DNA of 64,000 nt, from positions 3,348,001-3,412,000 of the forward strand of contig NC_058161.1 of assembly GCF_020080835.1 (NCBI RefSeq), written 5' to 3'. Below, piece after piece: positions 48,035-59,584 of this stretch. The position numbers and the translations under genes were made by a program. The notes beneath the pieces are model-generated. The model had not been told where the DNA came from. It saw only the letters and a program-made list of their open reading frames with translations, and did not search any database. Source of the DNA: Cotesia glomerata (lineage: Eukaryota > Arthropoda > Insecta > Hymenoptera > Braconidae). Every line of letters begins with the position of its first letter. The stretch's first letter is position 1.

Positions 48035-48740
48035 CTATATAATTATATATAATTGTATATAATCATATATGATTATATATGGAATCACATATATAATTAT
48101 ATACAATTATATATGATCATACATAATTATATATAATCATACATGATTATATATGGAATTGTATATGAGGTTATATATAATCATATATAATTATATATGA
48201 CTATATATGGAGCAATATACAACCATGCAGGATTATATATAGTTCCATATACAATTATATATAAGTATATAGAATTATATATAATCATACATGATTATAT
48301 ATGGAATTGTATATGAAGTTATATATAATCATATATAATTATATATGACTATATATGGAGCAATATACAACAATGCAGGATTATATATAGTTCCATATAT
48401 AATTATATATAAGTATATAAAATTATATATAATCCTACATGATTATATATGGAATTGTATATGAGGTTATATATAATTATATATGACTATATATGGAGCA
48501 ATATACAACCATGCAGGATTATATATAGTTCCATATACAATTATATATAAGTATATAGAATTATATATAATCATACATGATTATATATGGAATTGTATAT
48601 GAGGTTATATATAATCATATATAATTATATATGACTATATATGGAGCAATATACAGCCATGCAAGATTGTATATAGTCCCATATATAATTATATATAAGT
48701 ATATATAATTATATATGCTTATATATAATTAACAGACATA
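48035..48740. repeat. Satellite of about 148-bp units made of ATATATAATCATATATG words
   Basis: The landmark GGAATTGTATATGA recurs at about 48155, 48303, 48451 and 48589, so the period is about 148 with one 138-bp unit. Each unit also contains GGAGCAATATACAACCATGC. Confidence 0.75.
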
Positions 48741-49095
48741 AAAATTTTTTCTTTGAAAAAAAATTTTTTTTTGGTAATCACAAAAAGTGTAAAATGATGT
48801 TTATAATTACGTTTAAATAATTCTGAAATCCAAAATTTGTCACATTTCCTATGAGATGTTTTGGTCTGCTCTGCTATTACCTAGTAGTAAAATCATTATT
48901 TATTTTATTATATAAATAAGTGTTATATTATAATGAAATTCGGTAAAATAAATAAATTATGAATAATGACTATCCAAATATATATTAAAATCAATTTTTA
49001 TATTCCATTTATGATAAACTCATATGATACATTATGTAGATCATAGAATCATTATTATCTAAGACAGCAGCACAGCAGACAGACACTTCAAGACG

Positions 49096-49166
49096 CACGG
49101 AGATCACCAAAGTTAAGCAGCATTGAGCAGGGTTAATAGTTGGATGGGTGACCGCTGGTGTTATAG
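49096..49166 (+). ncRNA. 5S rRNA-like fragment (5S-derived SINE head or pseudogene)
   Basis: GATCACCAAAGTTAAGCAGC and TTGGATGGGTGACCGC match the central part of eukaryotic 5S rRNA, covering the internal promoter A box and C box. The 5' third and the 3' end do not match, and several substitutions lie in between. It is therefore not a working 5S gene; a SINE3-type element or pseudogene is likelier. Confidence 0.65.
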
Positions 49167-50269
49167 CTATAAAATTATATCTAGATATTTTTTTTTTGCA
49201 TTTTAATTGGTTACACAGAATTGCGTAGGACCATATTAAATATTCTATCCATAAAATTAACCCAATAATTAATTAGATGTAATAAATATATAATTAAATA
49301 TTGTTATATATAATTAGATATGATTATATTTGTCCATTTTTCATATATAATCATATATAACCAATTTATATATAAATATATATAAATATTTTTTCTCGGG
49401 TTTAGTTTACATTTTTTAATTTGTCTATTATTGATGTGTTAAAAACTTGTTTTATTTTTAATTTTATAAATGTCTCAAATGAAAAAATATAATTTAATGA
49501 GATTCTTTTCTTTATAATACATTATATTTTTACTTAAAATTATCCACTTTTATAATTTAGATGAAAAATATGAAAATATATTATGTAAGCAAACTATTCG
49601 TAACGTGATTGGTCGAATATATCATAAGCATGAAAATATATGCAAAACTCTATAGTCAGGCGCGCGCTTAATTAAAACTCTAGTTTTTATTTATTTTAAG
49701 TTAAAAAGTTAGGTTACACGCTAAAATTAGTTAAAAAATTAATTTCTTTGATACCAATAAACGATTTATTGAGTACCAATAAATCATTTGTTAAATACTA
49801 CTAAAAATTTATTTGGTGGAACTAAATGAGCTTTAATAAATGATTTAGTATCTATTACTAAATATTTGGTAATTGCGTAATGAAAGTTTTGTTACTGAAT
49901 CATTTAGTATCTGTTACTAAATCTTATTAAATAGAACTAACTCCTTCTATCAGTGTAATTACCATTGTTGTCATTATTTAGACTATGCTATTATTTAATC
50001 TAAAAATTAGTTAGTCAGTTTACAAAAATTATATAACGAACTTTAATATTCATATTTCATGTCATAACTTATTAAAAATAATTCAAAGCAGATATTTAAT
50101 AACTCACTTAATTACACAAGTTATGAGTAAATAATTGGAATTATCTATTTAAAGTAATACAATTATATGATGACAGTGAATCTTGTAGACACGCAATGAT
50201 TTTATAGAATTCAAAATGAATAAATAAATCATTAGAAACGAATAATTAAAAAAGATGTACGTATACATA

Positions 50270-51162
50270 TTAGGGTGGCGCAAAAAAACCGACTATTTTT
50301 TTTTTTTTTGAGTCTCGAGGGAAGAAATGTTAGTTTTTGATGTTTTAAGAGCTCTCTCCAAAGAATAGCTTAAAAAAAAATTTTTAAGATGTCGCTCGAA
50401 ATTTTTTTAAATTTCAAAAATCGTCAAAAATCGAATTTTTTTTTTTTTTAATTTTTTTTCTCGTTACGGTATAATTTTATAGACTGAAAAAAAATAAGTT
50501 TCTGAAAATTTCAGTTCAAAATTTGAATTTTGAAAGGTCGCTCATAATTTTTTTCAATTTATTAGTGCATTAGTTTAGATTTTTTCGAGCGACCATTTAC
50601 TATTCAAATTAAAATTCTATGCATTTTTTTTTTTTATTTAGTACAATAATCGATAAAAATACATCACGAGATGAACTAAAAATCAAGCACAACATAGAAA
50701 ATATAATTTTTTTTTAATTTAATAATTTTATTTAATCAACTGTCAGGCGTGGGTTCGAATCCCAAGCTGGTCTTAGAAACCAGTTTGGTTGAGATTTGAC
50801 CTTGCCACGTAGGTTAAGATTTTTTCAAACCAAAAAGACCCCAACGTACCACTCCTAACACTTAAAGTCGGCGATATGACTAATTAAAGAAAAAAAAAAA
50901 TTATGAGCGACCTTTCAAAATTTAAATTTTGAACTGAAACTTTCAGAAACTTATTTTTTTTTTGTCTTTAAAATTATACCGTAATGAGAAAAAAAATTTA
51001 AAAAAAAAATTCGATTTTTGAAATTTTAAAAAATTTGGAGTGACTTCTTAAAAATTTTTTTTTGAGCTGTCCTTTGGTGAGGGTTCTTAAAACATCAAAA
51101 ACTAACATTTTTTCACTCGAGACTCAAAAAAAAAAGTAGTCGGTTTTTTTGCGCCACCCTAA
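50270..51162. mobile_element. Palindromic MITE, TTAGGGTGGCGC termini
   Basis: TTAGGGTGGCGCAAAAAAACC and GGTTTTTTTGCGCCACCCTAA begin inverted arms of about 300 bp (for example ATGTTAGTTTTTGATGTTTT and its partner). TA flanks both sides. The loop holds a SINE-like fragment. Confidence 0.8.
50740..50895 (+). mobile_element. SINE-like fragment with a B box
   Basis: GTGGGTTCGAATCCCA gives a T-arm-like stem, followed by a unique tail ending in GACTAATTAAAG and an A run. No A box is visible upstream, so it is probably 5' truncated. Confidence 0.45.
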
Positions 51163-51224
51163 TACATATTTTTATTTTCTAATTGTGTTTTTTTTTTATT
51201 TTTAAATTATTATTTAATTTGTTT

Positions 51225-51829
51225 TGCACGACTCATGATGCGAAGCATCAGAGAGTGCTTTACGATCGAAAAATTTTTTTCGCCTCATTTTAGCAACTAT
51301 TTTTAGTATTATAGCCTTGTTAGTTCACGGAATTAAGATATTTTGCATACTATTGTCGAGATAATTTAATGGAGATTAATTCCATACTTTCTAAAAATTG
51401 ATTTACTGCAATAGAAACGGAAAAAAACATCAAAATAGGTCAAAAAATTTTCCTGTCCGTCATGTATGAAACCCCGAAAACACTGTAACTTGTGAAAAAA
51501 TCAATTATTTGAGTTAAATTTTTTTTTTTTTTAATTCTAATCGACGATTGTAGGTCACTGAATGCCAATGGTTAATTAATTCAGTGTCGTTTAATTACAA
51601 TTAATAAAAAACGAAAACTACAAGACTGTATATCTATATATATCCATGTAAAATTAACATGGATGGTGATATATCTATATCTATAGATATTATGTACATT
51701 TTATTCCACCAGGGGCGCTTGTGCAGTACCTTCCTACTACAGCTGTTTTTTCGGCAATTAATTTTGAACGACTTAAGTTTTTTTTATTTTTTTATATTTC
51801 ATAATTAAATGAGCATTATGAGTCGTGCA
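51225..51829. mobile_element. TGCAC-terminated DNA element, relative
   Basis: The termini are TGCACGACTCATGATGCG and CATTATGAGTCGTGCA. The flank just outside the right end, CTTTTGGATTTTCCAAACTT, is the same as outside the right end at 1796, so either the element is larger than the TIRs suggest or the site is part of it. No coding capacity is seen. Confidence 0.7.
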
Positions 51830-53037
51830 CTTTTGGATTTTCCAAACTTTTTTTAATTATTTTTAGAATTAACAATGTTTACTAGATTTATTCTTTACGT
51901 CGCTATACTAAACTTTGATAGAAAAAAAACATGGCGCGTAACCGAAAATCGTGACGATTTTTTTTTACATTGCTATAAAATTTCTCTCATACGTCGATAA
52001 AGAAGTTTCACTTTAAAAATAAAAAAATAATTAGAAACAAATTTTAGTGTCGTAATCATTAATTAAAAAAATACTCAAATATTAATTTCACAGCAATTGA
52101 ATAATTAAACCGGAATCTGGAATCAGTGAATCTTTCCAAGCGATTAGTTGGGCTAATTATGACCCACAAGGTCCCGAGGTGACTTTGAAAGTTTTAATCG
52201 AACGGTACTACTTAATTAGGGTTTGCAAGAGCTCTTTACCCCTGCTTTCATGCAAATTTATCAATGGGACTAAGGAGAGCAAACTTTTGACAACCAGCGT
52301 AATCACTGACAAATCACGGTTAATTGTCTGACTAATAAATTTTGGGCTTTTTTGGGGAGTTATTTAATAATTAGAGAATTAAGGAATTGATAGTGACCGA
52401 GGATAAAAAATTTAGAGGGAAAATTTTTAATAAATTTTATTGAAACATTAATAGGATTTAAATGAAGACAAAGGAGTTGTGTTTATCATTTGTGTTACGA
52501 ACTATACATAACTATGTTTAGTGAATGAATGAACTTATGTAATAAGTTTACCGACATTTACATATAAACATGTATATCGAAAATGATATTGGTTTTTGTT
52601 TCGCCATTCTGTGGAGATAAACTTACATGCTCATGTTAAGTGTGATTATAAACTGTTACTCAGTTAATGCAACAGAGTTAATATTGTATGCAATATATAC
52701 TACACTGATTAGATGTTGCTAATGCAATATTCTCTGTTGACAACTTTACCCTTATTATTAAAAAATGTAATTTAACTCTAGCTTATTAGATAAATCAGGG
52801 TGAATTCATACGAGTGAGTAAAAAAAATTTCAAACATGAAATTTCATAATTTAAGATTGCTTCATTTTTTTTTTTAGATAAAAATGAAATATTCATGAAT
52901 TTAGTTTGAAAAAAAAAATTAACTTTATTCAAGAAAAAATTATTTGAAAATTTTTTTTTTTCAATTTAAGACTATGAAACTCTCCAAAATAATTTTTTTA
53001 GTTTAAAATTTAATCAAGTTAATTTTTTAAATAACCT
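51830..53037. other. Unique AT-rich stretch, no gene seen
   Basis: 52130-52340 is the least AT-rich part; no reading frame or domain is supported. Confidence 0.4.
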
Positions 53038-53509
53038 ACTAGCAACTTTGCAGTCACACTATGTGACTGCCGTAACTGGTGAACTATAAATAAATAAAAT
53101 TTTGCTTTATTAAATAATGACATTTGTTAAATTGCACTGTAATTTCTTAAATATTGACGTTTTTAAAGATATAAGCTCATTCCGATGTTACACTCATCAA
53201 GAACTTTCATTTGAGTACCCACATGTATTTTTGATATATTTTGCATATATACATATATATAATATATATAAATATATGAAAAAATGATGTGGGTACTTAA
53301 ATGAAAGGTCTTGATGAGTGTAAAATAAGGATGAGCTCATATCTTCAAAAATGTCAATAGTTCACAATATACAAGGTCATTTCTTAATTATGTTAAATTG
53401 CACTGTACTTTTTTAACTATTGAAGTTTTTAAAGATATAAGCTCATCCCGAAGTTACACTCATCGAGACCTTACATTTGAGTACCCACATCAATTTTTGA
53501 TATATTTTT

Positions 53510-53660
53510 CATATAGATAGATAGATAGATAGATAAAAAATTTATTTGGCTCTGGAACCTAAGCTCCCTCAAAGCCATCAATATTTAAATTACATTGGTT
53601 TACATAGGTTACAAGATTACTTAACTAATTAAAGGTTTACAATATACACACATATATATA
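53510..53660 (-). mobile_element. Truncated LINE 3' end with (GATA)n tail
   Basis: Read on the minus strand, a segment with GAGGGAGCTTAGGTTCCAGA runs into a simple (TATC)n tail, at 53510-53533 on the + strand. It resembles the tail at about 4078-4146. No reverse transcriptase is present. Confidence 0.45.
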
Positions 53661-53666
53661 TAATAC

Positions 53667-54485
53667 TAGCAGTTCGCCTCGGCTTAGCACGGGTATTTAA
53701 CAAAAATTTTCGAATTATTTATAATATAAGATAGCCTATGTCACCCGGGGATAGTGTAGCTTTCCAACAGTGAACGAATTTTTCAAATCGGTTCAGTAGT
53801 TTCGGAGCTTATTCAATGCAAACAAAAAAACAAACAAACAAACAAACAATCAAATCTTTCCTCTTTATACTATTAGTATAGAAGTATAGATAAGAAAGAA
53901 ATTCATTGAAAGTTTTGAAGCCTATTTTGAGATATTTTATGTTATTTTATGACGTTTTATCAACGCGGCCATGTAACAATGAAAATTCGAAATTTCTAAA
54001 ATTAAAATAAACTTTTCAATTTTTTGGCCTGAAAACCTTGTAGCGAGTGCTAAAACGATTTGATTGGTATATAATGATCATGAGAAATAAATTTATTGAA
54101 AGTTTTGAAACCTATTTTATGTTATTTTATCTCGTTTTATGTCGTTTTATGAACGCGGCCATGTAACAATGAAAATTCGAAATTTCTGAAATTATAATAA
54201 ACTTTTCAACTTTTTAGCCTGAAAACCTTTTAGCAGATGCAAAAACGATTCGATTGGTATATAATAATCATTAGCAGTTCGCCCCGGCTTAGCACGGGTA
54301 TTTAACAAAAATTTTCGAATTATTTATAATATAAGATAGCCTATGTCACCCGGGGATAGTGTAGCTTTTCAACAGTGAAAGAATTTTTCAAATCGTTTCA
54401 GTAGTTTCGGAGCCTATTTAAGGCAAACAAACAAACAAATATACAAACAATCAAATCTTTCCTCTTTATAATATTAATATAGATA
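53667..54485 (+). repeat. Pair of RTE-like retroposon tails separated by a tandem repeat
   Basis: Two near-identical segments, at about 53667-53882 and 54273-54482, start AGCAGTTCGCC(T/C)CGGCTTAGC and end in a CAAACAAACAAA run and CTTTCCTCTTTATA-TATTA-TATAGA. This is the style of a non-LTR (RTE-type) 3' end seen in insects. Between them two copies of about 185 bp begin GAAATTTATTGAAAGTTTTGA. Confidence 0.6.
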
Positions 54486-54863
54486 TATAAATATATGAAA
54501 TTTCATTTGAGTACCCACATATATTTTTCATATATACATATATATAGATATATGAGAAATCGATGTGGGTACTCAAATGAAAGGTCTTGATGAGTGTAAC
54601 ATCGGGATGAGCTTATATCTTTAAAATGTCAATAGTTCACAAAATACAAGGTCATTCCTTAATTATTTAGAGATAGAGCATTTTCGAATGCAGCCTAAAT
54701 ACTTATCATCATAAATTGACTATTAATGAGAATGATATGAAACCATAAAAAGGCACAACTCTAGGTCAAGACTTCCAACGATACAATATTTAACCATAAA
54801 AACCCAATTTATTATATAAATTCACTGGCCACAAAATTTTGCTTATTCTCTTAATAATATAGA

Positions 54864-55425
54864 TAAAATTTTTTAATGTAGCAAGCAATATTAAAAAAAA
54901 AAACAACATTTTTGTAATAGATAACAATAAACGATGCCATCAAAAGTCCGGATATTGATTGATATGAACAAATGGATTCAACGAGCCATAACTAGTACTC
55001 GGTTTTTATTACTGTACTGGTTGCATACATGATAAAGATTACTTGCGTGTTGGGGATGAATTATACTTTTTTTGATTGCCCTTTAGAGCCAGGACGGGAT
55101 GAATAATAGATATTAGGAAATTGCGATTGCAAATAATAAAACGATCCACTTTTTTATGTTTGTTTTTTCTAAAGTTATTTCCCTGCCGGTGTTTTTTCCT
55201 GTAGCTACTCTCATTTTTTACTTCCCCTCGATGCTCTGAGCACTTTTATCCCTTATTGTTACGAGTTTCCGTCACACTTCCGCTATTTATTGGTACTTAT
55301 AGATTACGGGAATTTTTAGGGTGATCGGGGGTCTGATTTTCACAAACTGGAGGAGTAATAAGCAATTTTTAAATAAATTTTTTTATAAAATTACTGATAT
55401 AATTACAATTTTAATTATTGACTGG
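54864..55425. other. Unique stretch, no gene seen
   Basis: Moderately AT-rich with no repeats recognised; 54930-55330 could be conserved non-coding sequence. Confidence 0.4.
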
Positions 55426-55543
55426 TACACTGATTGATGGAATCATTAACTATTAACAATTTAATTTATTTTTTATATAACCTACATTGAAAATGCGAGT
55501 TTCAATGCCTGTTGAACCAACCGAAACAGAGTTACGGTAATTA

Positions 55544-55919
55544 TTCACGTAATAATTACCGTAACTCCTATTCTTTCCCGCTTCACAGCATTATTTATAT
55601 TTGTAAAAATGCTTGCCGTAATATGGACGGTGTGGCTTAATGTATATAGAATAAGCGAAAGGAAATTTAGTATAGACCGGATAGCTCAAATGGTAGAGTA
55701 GCCGACATGTCTTCGGAAGGTTCTGGGTTCGAATCCCAGTTCGAGCTATCTAATAATTTTTTCTCGCATATTCTATAAACTCACATTAAGATGATCCTCT
55801 CCACATTCCTTTCTCAATCCTTTCCTACCAATATCCTGTTACGTGAATGTGGAACGCTTCACGTAATAATTACCGTAAATTCTATTCTTTCCCGCTTCAC
55901 AGCATTATTTATATTTGTA
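55544..55919 (+). mobile_element. tRNA-headed element between 62-bp direct repeats
   Basis: 55544-55605 and 55858-55919 are direct repeats differing at only two positions. Between them lie GCCGTAATATGGACGGTG, a tRNA-like body at 55675-55746 and a CTATCTAATAATTTTTTC tail. The same order with related words is found at 39102-39391. Confidence 0.55.
55675..55746 (+). tRNA. tRNA-like sequence (degenerate, UGU-anticodon position)
   Basis: It has an A box TAGCTCAAATGG, a B box GGTTCGAATCC and a perfect five-pair T stem. The anticodon stem has four of five pairs with TGT in the anticodon position, which would read Thr. Position 33 is A rather than T, and the acceptor stem has two mismatches. It is more likely a SINE head than a functional tRNA gene. 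Confidence 0.4.
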
Positions 55920-56329
55920 TAATAATAATCTAGACAATTTCAGACCAATGCGACTGTGCCGGGCAGGAATCAATTATTTCTTCCCGGCGGACAGAAAATG
56001 ACGATTTTCTGGCCGCGAGGTGAAGTTGCAGCTTTATTTTCAATCCTATCAATTGTTTGTTTATTTTATACCTTTATAATTGTCATTCTAACCGTTAACT
56101 GTACTGACATATTATAATTCTGTTATTAAGCATAAATAAGAATGACAAAAGAAAACTATTCAATTTACGAATAATGTTTGATAAAAAATAAACTATTACT
56201 TTCTATTTTATTATAAGTTTTATAATAAAATGGTATTTTCGCTATTCGTCTGAAACTATCTAGTTCTGGTTGGCTCCAGACATTGAAACTATCATTTTTA
56301 ATGCAACTTATATGAAAAATATAATGTGT

Positions 56330-56436
56330 GACGCGGGATGAAACACGATTTCAGACCGAGTGATGCCAGCCCTCGCTTCGCTCGGGCAGGCAACTTCACT
56401 CTGGTCTGAAATTGTTTTGTTTCATCCCTAGTCACA
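56330..56436. repeat. Inverted repeat with a GC-rich palindromic loop
   Basis: GTGTGACGCGGGATGAAACA is matched by TGTTTCATCCCTAGTCACAC, with TTTCAGACC/GGTCTGAAA inside and CTCGCTTCGCTCG at the centre. A TTTCAGACC word also occurs at 55939, so this may be one end of a larger element from about 55928. Confidence 0.55.
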
Positions 56437-56439
56437 CAA

Positions 56440-57773
56440 TCTATACTAATAAATGGAGAGCCGGTTTTTTTGTCCAGTTATACTGCGAAAACTACTGAAC
56501 CGATCGGAATAATACTTATACCATAAGATGCAGCGTATTTCGGAGAAGGTTTTAGTATATGATATGCTGGTGATTTCTTATCCGGAACCTATATTTTTTT
56601 GACTTAGAAATAATAAATTTTTATTGTAACGAAATTTATTCTATTCAATTGTCATTTGTTTTAAATTAAATTTTTAGTTCTGTTGGTTATCTTTATATAC
56701 TAGGCAGATTTCTCCACTTATGAGACCTACAATTTCTTTAAATGAAACTTTCAATGCTCATTACAAATTTTTTTTTTTTCATATCAATTATTGTTCATTT
56801 TTGTAAGAAAGACACGGGAATGTTATAATGATTGCACATTGGAAGTTACTATGAATATTAGCTAGAATAATTACATGGATAAAAGGTGCATGCCAATTCG
56901 ATAGAATTGAGAATATGTGCAAGTCAAAACAATACTCTACACGGAAAAAAGTAAACTGTAATAAATAACAGTCGACTTCTAATAAGTAATGATCAACCGC
57001 TAAAAATTACCATTTCAAACAGTAAAATCGTAATTTTACTATTCACATTGTAATATTTACAATTTAAACGTTACAATTCACTCTTTACATGGAAGAAAAT
57101 ACTATTTCAAACAGTAATATTTGCTAGGTAAATGTCTAAAATGTTAAAGTATAATAATTAAGAATTCAGACTTTAATATTTATCATTTCGTACCTAAAAA
57201 ATGATGTTATGATATGTAAAAAGTATAAAATAAAGTTAGTAAATTTTTAATACAAGCAACGTCAATATTTACAAAGTAAAATGGTAAATTTTAAACGCAA
57301 CGCTAAAAGTCAAACTGTAATTATTGACTTGCTTAGACTGGTAAAATGTATATTTTGAAAGTATAATTTTTACTGTTTGAAATGTTAAATTCTCCCAGAG
57401 TGAGACCCCTTTCTCTTTCATCTAAGTTCCCCTTCTCTCCATATTATGGACTATTTATTGAAATGGCACTTTTTACTGTTTGAAACTGTAATTTTTAACG
57501 ATGAAAGAGTCGTTATTTACTACAGTGAAAACTACTAATCACTTATTTTGGATATTAAATTATAAACTGTGGCTTTTATACTTTCTACATTAAGTTCTGT
57601 AATATTTATATTTTTGCCACCCCGATGTCCGCTTTACTGTTTGAAATTATAAAAACTAACCGGAATCCGAGTGAATATTACAGTTTACTTTTTTCCGTGT
57701 AATTAAATTTCAAGTCTCGATCAAAAAATGCAATTCTATAAAGCGCCCAGCAAAGCGGACGAGTAACAGCTAG
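56440..57773 (+). mobile_element. Helitron-like element of a second family
   Basis: It starts TCTATACTAATAAATGGAGA and ends AAAGCGGACGAGTAACAGCT followed by AGT. Both are typical Helitron/Helentron-style ends. After the nested MITE is removed only about 570 bp remain, so it is non-autonomous. Confidence 0.6.
56938..57701. mobile_element. MITE with TACACGGAAAAAAGTAAAC termini
   Basis: The right end GTTTACTTTTTTCCGTGTA is the reverse complement of the left. The interior is filled with TACTGTTTGAAA/AACTGTAAT words. It is nested in the Helitron-like element 56440-57773. Confidence 0.8.
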
Positions 57774-58469
57774 TATACTATAAAGACAACTATTTAATTT
57801 TTTAAATTTTAAAAAATATTTTTTAACATTCAATAAATATTTATTTGGGCGGAAAGTATATTTATTAATAGTTAATAAGTATTTATTGATAGTTAACGAA
57901 TATTTATTAACGGTTAATAAATATTTTGTTGAGTGAATTTGTTTCGCTTGCAATGACATATGATATGAAGATTGCTTATAAACAAAAATCATCTTTATAA
58001 ATTATTTGCATTAATTATATTACATTAAAATAACGTTTATTGTAAAATACCAAATTCTATCACAGCTCATAATTATCTTTTATATTTTTAAATATTAAAA
58101 ACGTTAATTTATTTAGTGAATTGAATTATTATCATGTATTCCAGCTATAAAATTATAAAAAGTGTCAAAAGGAAATTGCTATTTTTGCTTTTTATTTTAA
58201 ATAAATATTTGTTAACAGTTAACAAATATTCATTAACCATTAATAAATATTTATTAACAGTTAATGAATTGTACTTAATAAATTACTTATTAACTGTTAA
58301 AAAATATTTGTTAATTGTTAACAAATATTTATTAACATTTAATAAATCGTATTTAATAAATAATTTATTAACTGTTGATAAATATTTATTAAATCCTATG
58401 ATGTTAAAAAATCATTTATTAACAGTTAATAAGGCTTATTAAATATAAATAAATCCTTGTATCAGTGTA

Positions 58470-59194
58470 CACTGTAAAATAATATAAAAAATTACATTCA
58501 ATTTTTACTACAATGTACTGGTAAAAAATAATAATAATTCAAAATTAGAATAGAATTTTTATGATAAAAATCATTGAAACAAACACAGCTTATACTTTTC
58601 ATTCCATTTAGTAACATTTTTATCTTTGTGAAAAATATTTTTTTCTAGCGCTTGTGTCATGAAGTTGGGATGAGAACATGAAAAGCTTTAAACTCCGCAA
58701 TTTAAACTGGGCAGCCAGTCGAATGCGTGGATTTTTTTGTCTAAAACTTCATGTACCGGCGCATCGATAACGTGCATTTGTGTTCATTGACACGATCCAA
58801 GGCACAAAAAGACTCAGTGGCTTTTTTTTGCACTAATTTTTTTTTTATTTTAACTTGCAACTGTTTTTTCAATCAGCAGAGTACACTTTTATCAAACTTT
58901 TCAGGTTTTACACAAAAAATATCAATTATTAAGCTATTAAAAAATTTTATTAACTTCAGAAAATCATTTAAATGTTATATCAAGTTATTTATGCCAAAAA
59001 AGCGTAAAAAATTTTTTTTCTGCTATATTCACCCTCAAAATATTCAGAAAAAATATTTTTCTGTATCATGCGCTTTAAATTAAAAAAAAATTTTTTTTAG
59101 AGCCAAAAGAAAGTATATAAAAAAAACTTATAATTTTATGTTCTTTCTGCTTTAAAAATTGAACATTTTGAATTTTTGGCTGTAAAAATTGAAA
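58470..59194. other. AT-rich stretch, no gene supported
   Basis: A 110-codon frame at 58751-59083 is dominated by Phe, Lys and Asn as expected from base composition. Confidence 0.4.
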
Positions 59195-59400
59195 ATTTAT
59201 TTATTTATTTATTTTATAATAAACACTGAACCCAACAGCAGAGCCATTAACAGGGTTCCTTAAATTATAATTACAATTATTGACATTAGAGTAGAGTTCA
59301 ATACAAAATACAATAATTAAGAACACATCTATAAGCTTATCTTAAACAATGTTACATATAAGTCACAGCAAGAATAGTACATAATAATGCTAAAATAAAA
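59195..59400 (-). mobile_element. 5'-truncated LINE tail with (TAAA)n
   Basis: On the minus strand a stretch with GGAACCCTGTTAATGGCTCT and CTGTTGGGTTCAGTG runs into a TAAA tail (59195-59215 on +). No ORF. Confidence 0.5.
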
Positions 59401-59584
59401 AAAAAATTTTTATTTTGAAAAATTCAACAGTAATATTTTGAATTTTTTAAAATTTTGAATTTTTATAACCAAAAGTTCAATTTTTAAAGTGAAGAGCCAA
59501 AAATTTGAATAGAATTTTTTTTATGTGCCCTTTTAGACTAAAAAAAATTTTTGTTTTCATTTTTTTTTTACAGATTTATTCACT

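Larger units (their letters stand above)
47630..49957. mobile_element. TIR element, CACTGATAGAAGGATT family, large copy 4
   Basis: Ends TACACTGATAGAAGGATTT and CTCCTTCTATCAGTGTA. Subterminal words are TTTAGTA/TACTAAA rather than TTAACAG. Within 2.3 kb it holds a satellite (48035-48740), a 5S rRNA-like piece (about 49096-49166) and further AT-rich DNA. Confidence 0.7.
53038..54863 (-). mobile_element. Helitron-like element, copy d, with retroposon insertions
   Basis: The hairpin end is at 53038-53075 and the start-end CTCTTAATAATATAGA is at 54848-54863. Minisatellite units flank a block at about 53510-54485 holding LINE- and RTE-like tails. Confidence 0.7.
55426..58469. mobile_element. TIR element, CACTGAT family, copy 5, split by insertions
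   Basis: The left end TACACTGATTGATGGAATC is at 55426. Homology to copy 3 stops at about 55472 and resumes at about 57783 (AGACAACTATTTAA), then runs to the right end TTGTATCAGTGTA at 58469. The 2.3 kb in between is later material. Confidence 0.7.

Noticed and set aside
48035..48740. CRISPR-like regular repeats
   Set aside because: Units are contiguous satellite copies without unique spacers, in eukaryotic DNA.
54273..54482. LTR of a retrotransposon, as one of two direct repeats flanking 53883-54272
   Set aside because: The repeats end in CAAA runs and TATTA-TATAGA like non-LTR 3' ends, lack TG...CA ends, and enclose no pol sequence.
55675..55746. Functional tRNA-Thr gene
   Set aside because: Acceptor-stem mismatches and A at position 33, plus a sister copy with similar flanks, favour a tRNA-derived repeat.
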